NCBI RefSeq assembly: GCF_001665395.1
Contig: NZ_LZSG01000005.1
Span: forward strand, 1 to 64,000
DNA: 64,000 nt
DNA from: Mycobacterium sp. 1164966.3
Lineage (GTDB): Bacteria > Actinomycetota > Actinomycetes > Mycobacteriales > Mycobacteriaceae
Direction: 5' to 3'
The notes under the pieces are model-generated. The model was not told the origin of the DNA. It searched no databases and saw only the letters and a list, made by a program, of their open reading frames with translations. A program made the position numbers and the translations under genes. Below are positions 57,671 to 64,000 of the stretch, in pieces (positions within the stretch are counted from its first letter, which is position 1; each line of letters begins with the position of its first letter).

Positions 57671-57691
57671 CTTCAGTGCGGTCGACTCAAG
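57671..57691 (+). promoter_or_regulatory. HAIR-type element (HspR site) and possible SigE promoter upstream of hsp20
   Basis: CTTCAGT-N7-ACTCAAG matches the HspR consensus CTTGAGT-N7-ACTCAAG with one mismatch. GGAAC at 57667-57671 and GTT at 57691-57693 resemble the -35/-10 elements of SigE promoters, though the spacing (19) is a little long. The acr2 gene of M. tuberculosis is controlled by HspR and SigE, so this fits. Confidence 0.65.
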
Positions 57692-57760
57692 TTTGTATTG
57701 GTAGCCGGCCGGCAAGGCGCCGGCCACAGCAAACTCACAAGCAAGCATAAGGAGATGTCC

Positions 57761-58201
57761 ATGAGCAACCTCGCATTGTGGTCCCGTCCAGCCTGGGACA
57801 CCGACCGGTGGCTACGCGACTTTTTCGGCCCGGCCGCCGCGACGGACTGGTTCAAGCCCGTGACCAGCGGCTTCAACCCGGCAGCCGAGATCGTCAAGGA
57901 CGGCGACGACGCGGTGGTCCGCGTGGAACTGCCTGGTGTCGATGTCGAAAAAGACGTCAACGTGGAGGTGGACCACGGTCGCCTGGTGATTCACGGCGAA
58001 CACCGCGACGAGCACGCCGAGGAAGGAAACGGCCGGGTTCTGCGTGAGATTCGTTACGGATCCTTCCGCCGGTCCTTCCAACTGCCCGCGCATGTCACCA
58101 GCGAGGCGGTTACTGCCTCCTACGACGCCGGCGTGTTGACCGTCCGGGTCGCCGGCGCCTACACCGGGACGCAGGCGAAGCGCATCGCCATCACGAAGTA
58201 A
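57761..58201 (+). CDS. hsp: Small heat-shock protein Hsp20/Acr2 (alpha-crystallin)
   Basis: 146 residues from the ATG at 57761 (MSNLALWSRPAWDT), with GGAG 6 bases upstream; the ATG at 57755 abuts that site. The alpha-crystallin domain spans about residues 40-135 (VRVELPGVDVEKDVNVEVDH; RLVIHGEH; SYDAGVLTVRVAG). It is an ATP-independent holdase that binds unfolding proteins. It is the counterpart of Rv0251c (Acr2). A strong hairpin terminator follows. Confidence 0.9.
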   Translation: MSNLALWSRPAWDTDRWLRDFFGPAAATDWFKPVTSGFNPAAEIVKDGDDAVVRVELPGVDVEKDVNVEVDHGRLVIHGEHRDEHAEEGNGRVLREIRYGSFRRSFQLPAHVTSEAVTASYDAGVLTVRVAGAYTGTQAKRIAITK

Positions 58202-58212
58202 TTTCGCGGCTG

Positions 58213-58243
58213 ATCCGGCGAGGTCCCGACGACCTCGCCGGAT
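58213..58243 (+). terminator. Hairpin terminator after hsp20
   Basis: ATCCGGCGAGGTC (58213-58225) and GACCTCGCCGGAT (58231-58243) form a perfect 13-bp stem with the 5-base loop CCGAC, 12 bp after the hsp20 stop. A short T-containing tail (TGTACTTTCG) follows. It is the cleanest terminator-like structure in the window. Confidence 0.8.
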
Positions 58244-58348
58244 TGTACTTTCGTTGTGAAACCTAGGCTTTCATCGTGAAACCGGGGCGAAAAATCGCCG
58301 GATCGGCGCCGTGGCTGCACCGAAAGCCGTGGCTTCACACCCAACGCC

Positions 58349-59119
58349 TCAGCGCCAGCGGGCCAGCAGTTCCTTGGCCCGGGCAGCCAGCGCGTATTGC
58401 AGGAAAGGCCCGAAGCTGATCCGGCCGACGCCCAGCGGCCCGAACGACGCCAGGTCGTCCTGGTCGGGCAGTGCGATCGCGTTGACCGGCAGCGGCAGTT
58501 CAGTGGTCAAGCGCCGCAACGTATCCGGGTCATGGCGCCCCACGGGATAGAGAACATCCGCACCGGCCGCCGCGGCCTCGGCCAGTCGCGCCACCGCTCG
58601 CTCAACCCGGTCTGCGTCGTCACCGTCCTTGCGCACAAACAGGTCCGTGCGGGCGTTGATCACGACGTGCACTCCGGCGGCATCGGCCGCCGACCGCAGC
58701 CCGGCCACCAGGTCGGCGTGCTCGGCGGACGACCGCAGGCGTCGGCCTTCGGAGTGCACAGTGTCCTCAATGTTCAGTCCGACCGCGCCCACCCTCAGCA
58801 GGCCGTCGATCAGGCGTTGCGCCGACAACCCGTAGCCCGATTCGACGTCCACCGACACCGGAACGTCGACCGCGGCGGTGATCTGCGCGACCCGGGTGAG
58901 CAAATCCTCGAACGACATGCCCTCGTTGTCCGGCTTGCCGACCGAATCGGCCACCGGATGACTGCCCACCGTGATCGCAGCAAACCCGGCGTCCACGGCC
59001 AGGCGGGCCGACCAGGCGTCCCACACCGTCGGCAGCACGACCGGGTCTCCCGGCCGGTGCAGTGCTAGCAACGCGAAAGCACGGTCGGCTGGTGTGGTTT
59101 GACCCGGCGGTGACCCCAT
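58349..59119 (-). CDS. PEP mutase/isocitrate lyase superfamily protein
   Basis: 256 residues from the ATG at 59119. It shows the TIM-barrel pattern of the family: LPTVWDAWSARLAVDAGFAA, then VPVSVDVESGYG (metal-binding Asp) and LNIEDTVHSEGRRL. The lyase signature KKCGH is absent, so it is not a true isocitrate lyase. It may be an oxaloacetate hydrolase-, methylisocitrate- or phosphonate-related enzyme; the substrate is unknown. It is an addition relative to the Rv0251c-Rv0250c region of H37Rv. It is divergent from the small gene at 59180 with an imperfect 8-bp inverted repeat (59137-59160) between. Confidence 0.8.
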   Translation of the reverse strand: MGSPPGQTTPADRAFALLALHRPGDPVVLPTVWDAWSARLAVDAGFAAITVGSHPVADSVGKPDNEGMSFEDLLTRVAQITAAVDVPVSVDVESGYGLSAQRLIDGLLRVGAVGLNIEDTVHSEGRRLRSSAEHADLVAGLRSAADAAGVHVVINARTDLFVRKDGDDADRVERAVARLAEAAAAGADVLYPVGRHDPDTLRRLTTELPLPVNAIALPDQDDLASFGPLGVGRISFGPFLQYALAARAKELLARWR

Positions 59120-59179
59120 GCTGTGGATAGTATCGAGGTAGTACTGTGATCCGTACCACCGTCTGTGCTAGGAGATCCG

Positions 59180-59476
59180 TTGTCCGCCACTACTGAACTC
59201 GCCGAACTGCACGACCTCATCGGCGGCCTGCGGCGGTGTGTGACCTCGTTGAAGATTCGCTACGGCGACAGTCCGGCGATGCGCCGCATCGTGATCGACG
59301 CCGACCGAATCCTCAGCGACGTCGAATTGCTCGACACCGACATCACCGAATTGGATTTGGACCGGGCTACCGTGCAGCAATCGGGCGACAAGATCGCCAT
59401 TCCCGACACCGACTACGACCGCGACTTCTGGCGCGACGTCGACGACGAGGGTGTCGGAGGTCACAGTCGGTACTGA
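59180..59476 (+). CDS. Conserved small acidic protein (Rv0250c-like)
   Basis: 98 residues from the TTG at 59180, which has GGAG 5 bases upstream (LSATTELAELHDLIGGLRRC). The sequence closely follows Rv0250c, ending DTDYDRDFWRDVDDEGVGGH. It is strongly acidic in the C-terminal half and has no recognisable domain. The gene is always next to the sdh1 operon in mycobacteria as far as I recall, and 78 bp separates it from sdhC here, so it may be co-expressed. Function unknown. Confidence 0.82.
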   Translation: MSATTELAELHDLIGGLRRCVTSLKIRYGDSPAMRRIVIDADRILSDVELLDTDITELDLDRATVQQSGDKIAIPDTDYDRDFWRDVDDEGVGGHSRY

Positions 59477-59554
59477 CACGTAAGCCCGCCTAAAAAGGTG
59501 GGGTTTCGTCTGTGTACCCTTCGTCGAGACAGCCCGTTCGAAGAGGAACACTAG

Positions 59555-60376
59555 ATGAGCGCACCCACGGCGAACCGTCCTGCGTCCGGCGTCTTCTCGC
59601 CTGGTCGCGCCCAAATTCAGCAACGGACGCTGCGCACCGACCGCTGGTGGCAGGCCCCGCTGATCACCAACATCGGTTTGTCCGCCTTCCTCATCTACGG
59701 CGGCACCCGCGCGATGCTCGGCCGCGACTACTGGGTTGACAAATACCATTACCTGACACCGTTCTACTCACCGTGCGTGAGCGAGTCCTGCGTGCCGGGT
59801 TCCAGTCACCTGGGTGTCTGGTTCGGTCACTTCCCGTGGTGGATTCCGTTGGGAATGCTGGTATTACCGTTCTTGCTCGGATTCCGCATCACTTGCTACT
59901 ACTACCGCAAGGCCTACTACCGGTCGGTGTGGCAGTCGCCAACCGGCTGCGCGGTGCCCGAACCGCGGGTCCACTACACCGGTGAGACGAAACTTCCGCT
60001 GATCATCCAGAACAGCCACCGATACTTCTTCTACTTCGCGGTGGTGGTCTCGTTGATCAACACCTACGACGCAATAATGGCGTTCCACTCACCGTCGGGC
60101 TTCGGATTCGGTTTGGGCAACGTCATTCTCGTCACGAACGTGATCCTGCTGTGGATTTACACGTTGTCGTGCCATTCCTGCCGTCACGTCGCCGGCGGTC
60201 GACTGAAGCACTTCTCGAAACATCCGGTCCGGTACTGGCTGTGGACGCAAGTCAGTCGGATCAACACCCGGCACATGCAATTCGCGTGGATCACGCTGGG
60301 AACCCTGGTGATCACCGACTTTTACGTCATGCTGGTGGCCAGCGGCGCCATCACCGACTTGAGATTTGTTGGCTGA
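59555..60376 (+). CDS. sdhC: Succinate dehydrogenase 1 membrane anchor SdhC
   Basis: 273 residues, the same length as Rv0249c. About five membrane helices are visible. The motif SCHSCRHVAGGR (around residue 207) has paired Cys and His like a Rieske-type iron-sulfur site. That fits the reported mycobacterial Sdh1, whose anchor holds an unusual membrane Rieske cluster. Further Cys occur in FYSPCVSESC. It anchors SdhA and SdhB and passes electrons to menaquinone. It is the first gene of the sdh1 operon, followed by sdhA after 38 bp. Confidence 0.9.
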   Translation: MSAPTANRPASGVFSPGRAQIQQRTLRTDRWWQAPLITNIGLSAFLIYGGTRAMLGRDYWVDKYHYLTPFYSPCVSESCVPGSSHLGVWFGHFPWWIPLGMLVLPFLLGFRITCYYYRKAYYRSVWQSPTGCAVPEPRVHYTGETKLPLIIQNSHRYFFYFAVVVSLINTYDAIMAFHSPSGFGFGLGNVILVTNVILLWIYTLSCHSCRHVAGGRLKHFSKHPVRYWLWTQVSRINTRHMQFAWITLGTLVITDFYVMLVASGAITDLRFVG

Positions 60377-60414
60377 TAAGCCATTTCATTGATCGGCAAA
60401 ATTAGCGAGGTTTC

Positions 60415-62343
60415 ATGGTTGAGGTCGAACGGCACTCCTACGACGTAGTCGTGATCGGTGCCGGCGGCGCTGGGTTGCGCGCGGTCATCGAGGCGCGCGA
60501 ACGCGGCTTGAAGGTCGCCGTGGTGTGCAAATCCCTGTTCGGTAAGGCCCACACGGTGATGGCCGAAGGCGGCTGCGCGGCCGCGATGGGCAACACCAAC
60601 CCGAAAGACAACTGGAAAACCCACTTCGGCGACACGATGCGGGGTGGAAAGTTCCTGAACAACTGGCGGATGGCCGAGCTGCACGCCAAGGAGGCGCCTG
60701 ACCGCGTCTGGGAGCTGGAGACCTACGGCGCGTTGTTCGACCGCACCAAAGACGGCCGGATCAGCCAGCGCAACTTCGGTGGGCACACCTATCCCCGGCT
60801 CGCACACGTCGGCGACCGTACGGGCTTGGAGCTGATCCGCACCATGCAGCAGAAGATCGTCTCGCTGCAGCAGGAGGACTACGCCGAACTCGGCGACTAC
60901 GAGGCGCGCATCAAGGTGTTCGCCGAATGCACGATCACCGAGCTGCTCAAGGACCACGGCGCCATCTCCGGAGCGTTCGGCTACTGGCGCGAGAGCGGCC
61001 GGTTCGTGGTGTTCGAGGCGCCCGCCGTGGTGCTGGCCACCGGCGGCATCGGCAAGTCGTTCAAGGTCACCTCGAATTCCTGGGAGTACACCGGCGACGG
61101 TCATGCGCTGGCGCTGCGGGCCGGGGCGACGCTGATCAACATGGAATTCGTCCAGTTCCACCCGACCGGCATGGTGTGGCCGCCCAGTGTGAAAGGGATC
61201 CTGGTCACCGAGGGTGTTCGCGGTGACGGCGGAGTGCTGAAGAACTCCGAGGGCAAGCGGTTCATGTTCGACTACATCCCGCCGGTGTTCAAGGGCCAGT
61301 ACGCCGAGACCGAACAAGAGGCCGACCAGTGGCTCAAGGACAACGACTCGGCCCGCCGCACCCCGGACCTGCTGCCCCGCGACGAGGTCGCGCGCGCGAT
61401 CAACTCGGAGGTCAAAGCCGGACGCGGCAGCCCGCACGGCGGCGTCTTCCTCGACATCGCCTCACGGTTGACACCCGCAGAGATCAACCGGCGCCTGCCG
61501 TCGATGTATCACCAGTTCAAGGAGCTGGCCGGGGTCGACATCACCAAGGAGCCGATGGAAGTCGGCCCCACTTGCCACTACGTGATGGGCGGGGTCGAGG
61601 TTGACGCCGACACCGGAGCGGCCACCGTCCCCGGCCTCTTCGCGGCCGGCGAATGCTCCGGCGGGATGCACGGCTCGAACCGGCTGGGCGGCAACTCCCT
61701 GTCGGACCTGCTGGTATTCGGCCGGCGCGCCGGCCTGGGAGCCGCCGACTACGTGCGCGCGCTGAGCAGCCGCCCGACGGTTTCACCGGAAGCCATCGAC
61801 GCCGCCGCCGAAGTGGCGGTGAAACCTTTCGAGGGCCCGGCCGACGGCTTGGCAGCGGAGAATCCGTACGCGCTGCAACTCGACCTGCAGCAGGTGATGA
61901 ACGACCTGGTGGGCATCATCCGCAAGGAGGACGAGATCACCAAGGCGCTGACCCGGTTGAACGAGTTGTGGACGCGGTACCAGAACGTCCAGGTCGAGGG
62001 GAATCGTCAATACAATCCCGGCTGGAACCTCGCCCTCGACCTGCGCAACATGCTGCTGGTGAGCGAATGTGTGGCCAAGGCAGCACTGGAGCGCACCGAG
62101 AGCCGCGGCGGGCACACCCGCGACGACCACCCGGGCATGGACGCCAACTGGCGCAATACCCTGCTGGTGTGCCGGGTCGGGTACGGCGACACGAGCGATT
62201 CGCGCATCATCATCACCCGCGAGCCACAGGTACCGATGCGGCCTGACCTGCTTGAGCTCTTCGAGATCTCCGAGTTGGAGAAGTACTACACCGACGAGGA
62301 GCTGGCCGACCATCCGGGACGGACCCCGAGGACGGAGAGCTGA
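60415..62343 (+). CDS. sdhA: Succinate dehydrogenase 1 flavoprotein SdhA
   Basis: 642 residues from the ATG at 60415. The N-terminal dinucleotide-binding motif is VVVIGAGGAGLRAVIEARER. SLFGKAHTVMAEGGCAAAMG holds the His that carries covalent FAD in the family. FVQFHPTGM belongs to the active-site region, and CHYVMGGVEVDADTGAA lies further on. It oxidises succinate to fumarate at the cytoplasmic face. The stop overlaps the sdhB start by one base (TGATG). Confidence 0.95.
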   Translation: MVEVERHSYDVVVIGAGGAGLRAVIEARERGLKVAVVCKSLFGKAHTVMAEGGCAAAMGNTNPKDNWKTHFGDTMRGGKFLNNWRMAELHAKEAPDRVWELETYGALFDRTKDGRISQRNFGGHTYPRLAHVGDRTGLELIRTMQQKIVSLQQEDYAELGDYEARIKVFAECTITELLKDHGAISGAFGYWRESGRFVVFEAPAVVLATGGIGKSFKVTSNSWEYTGDGHALALRAGATLINMEFVQFHPTGMVWPPSVKGILVTEGVRGDGGVLKNSEGKRFMFDYIPPVFKGQYAETEQEADQWLKDNDSARRTPDLLPRDEVARAINSEVKAGRGSPHGGVFLDIASRLTPAEINRRLPSMYHQFKELAGVDITKEPMEVGPTCHYVMGGVEVDADTGAATVPGLFAAGECSGGMHGSNRLGGNSLSDLLVFGRRAGLGAADYVRALSSRPTVSPEAIDAAAEVAVKPFEGPADGLAAENPYALQLDLQQVMNDLVGIIRKEDEITKALTRLNELWTRYQNVQVEGNRQYNPGWNLALDLRNMLLVSECVAKAALERTESRGGHTRDDHPGMDANWRNTLLVCRVGYGDTSDSRIIITREPQVPMRPDLLELFEISELEKYYTDEELADHPGRTPRTES

Positions 62344-63089
62344 TGAGCTACAACGCGAGCCTGCGCGTATGGCGCGGCGACGAAAGCGGCGGCGAGCTGC
62401 GCGACTTCACCGTCGAAGTGAACGACGGCGAGGTCGTGCTGGACGTCATCCTGCGCCTGCAGCAGACCCAGACGCCCGACCTCGCGGTCCGCTGGAACTG
62501 CAAGGCGGGCAAGTGCGGGTCGTGCTCCGCGGAAATCAACGGCAAGCCCCGATTGATGTGCATGACCCGGATGTCGACATTCGACGAGGACGAAACCGTC
62601 ACCGTCACCCCGATGCGCACCTTCCCGGTTATCCGTGACCTCGTCACCGACGTGTCGTTCAACTACGAGAAGGCGCGCGAGATCCCGTCGTTCGCGCCGC
62701 CCAAGGAGCTGCAGCCCGGCGAATACCGGATGGCGCAGGTCGACGTGCAGCGCTCACAGGAGTTCCGCAAGTGCATCGAGTGCTTCCTGTGCCAAAACGT
62801 CTGCCACGTGGTCCGCGATCACGAGGAGAACAAGCAGGCATTCGCCGGCCCGCGCTTCCTGATGCGCGTCGCCGAGCTGGAAATGCATCCGCTGGACACC
62901 CTGGACCGGCGCAACCAGGCGCAGGACGAGTTCGGCCTGGGCTACTGCAACATCACCAAGTGCTGCACCGAGGTGTGCCCGGAAAACATCAAGATCACCG
63001 ACAACGCGCTGATCCCGATGAAAGAACGGGTCGCCGACCGCAAGTACGATCCGGTGGTATGGCTAGGTAACAAGCTGTTTCGCCGCTGA
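62343..63089 (+). CDS. sdhB: Succinate dehydrogenase 1 iron-sulfur subunit SdhB
   Basis: 248 residues, the Rv0247c length. The cluster ligands are complete: [2Fe-2S] in CKAGKCGSCSAEINGKPRLMC (given as the Cys at its start, middle and end), and two further clusters from CIECFLCQNVC and CNITKCCTEVCP. It conducts electrons from SdhA to the membrane anchor. It ends 53 bp before the small gene at 63143. Confidence 0.95.
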   Translation: MSYNASLRVWRGDESGGELRDFTVEVNDGEVVLDVILRLQQTQTPDLAVRWNCKAGKCGSCSAEINGKPRLMCMTRMSTFDEDETVTVTPMRTFPVIRDLVTDVSFNYEKAREIPSFAPPKELQPGEYRMAQVDVQRSQEFRKCIECFLCQNVCHVVRDHEENKQAFAGPRFLMRVAELEMHPLDTLDRRNQAQDEFGLGYCNITKCCTEVCPENIKITDNALIPMKERVADRKYDPVVWLGNKLFRR

Positions 63090-63142
63090 GGCGAGGCCGT
63101 CAGCCCGGCGTAGGTCGGCGAAGCATCGGCTACCCGGAAACC

Positions 63143-63792
<650 letters not shown>

Positions 63793-64000
63793 TCATTCGC
63801 CCCTCGAGCCGAGAACGGGATTCTCGGTTTGGAGCCTACCGGGTGCATATCCGTGCGCGGCAGCCACATCGGGGTGCGCGCGCAATCGGCTCTTCCAGGC
63901 GTTGCGGCCGTAGACGGCGAAGATCGGGTCCGACGGGTCCGGCCGCATCCCGCCCCGCGCGGCCAGCTCGGTAGGCAGCGACAGCACCGGTATCCGCGCG
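63793..64000 (-). CDS. Partial protein of unknown family (N-terminus off the right edge)
   Basis: An open minus-strand frame runs from the right edge to a TGA at 63793, giving about 68 C-terminal residues (RIPVLSLPTELAARGG..., then DPSDPIFAVYGRNAWKSRLR and HGYAPGRLQTENPVLGS). It is open to the edge, so the real start lies outside. I do not recognise the family. The 6-bp gap to the flavin reductase gene suggests they are cotranscribed, possibly as an enzyme with its reductase, but that is only a guess. Confidence 0.55.
   Translation of the reverse strand, partial: ARIPVLSLPTELAARGGMRPDPSDPIFAVYGRNAWKSRLRAHPDVAAAHGYAPGRLQTENPVLGSRGE

Noticed and set aside
59137..59160. GGTAGTAC...GTACCACC inverted repeat as an operator
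   Set aside because: The arms are only 8 bp with one mismatch and neither flanking gene is a regulator, so it is mentioned only as context.

Overview
The window comes from a slow-growing-type Mycobacterium chromosome. The GC content is high, GTG and TTG starts are common, and PE/PPE genes and a complete ESX-3 (type VII secretion) locus are present. Gene order follows the M. tuberculosis H37Rv Rv0312-Rv0245 segment in reverse orientation. Several H37Rv genes are absent and a few extra genes are present, so this looks like a non-tuberculous species. The species cannot be fixed from sequence alone. No rRNA, tRNA, IS element, prophage or CRISPR array was seen.

Layout, left to right. 1-3.4 kb: two Hsp70-like, proline-rich surface-type proteins; the tail of the second is disrupted by what looks like a ~114-bp inversion. 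3.5-12.3 kb: a conserved hypothetical protein and divergent TetR, a SnoaL-like protein, a PAP2 phosphatase with a YkuD-type L,D-transpeptidase-like protein, BluB, a sulfatase, Tam methyltransferase and an alpha/beta hydrolase. 12.4-27.2 kb: the ESX-3 operon on the minus strand (eccA3-eccB3-eccC3-PE5-PPE4-esxG-esxH-espG3-eccD3-mycP3-eccE3). Many of its junctions are 4-bp stop/start overlaps. An IdeR-like box and a Zur-like box lie upstream, fitting control by iron and zinc.

27.5-34.9 kb: an accessory block next to ESX-3. It holds a SAM methyltransferase, a zinc-finger anti-sigma-like membrane protein, a copper-type P1B ATPase and two more PPE-PPW proteins; one of these has a near-copy of the Zur-like box upstream. 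34.9-46.5 kb: DUF2236 oxygenase, two TetR regulators, glyoxalase, hydrolase, fused acyl-CoA dehydrogenase FadE6, a ribbon-helix-helix-like protein behind three TACTGA repeats, FadD2, a LigD-type polymerase and the FecB2 lipoprotein.

46.6-57.5 kb: PxpBC-like subunits and Aac(2')-Ic, then a nitrate/nitrite assimilation cluster: two tandem NarK transporters, an NnaR-type regulator, a sirohydrochlorin chelatase-like protein and NirBD. 57.7-64 kb: an Hsp20 gene with a HAIR-type (HspR) site, a PEP-mutase/isocitrate-lyase-like protein, the Sdh1 succinate dehydrogenase operon, a flavin reductase and a partial gene at the right edge.

Non-coding points of note are 56-bp tandem repeats at two distant convergent gene junctions, and a shared palindrome (GCGAGCAGACGCAA arms) at two other convergent junctions. 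Comparisons with H37Rv rest on recalled gene order and protein lengths, not on a search.
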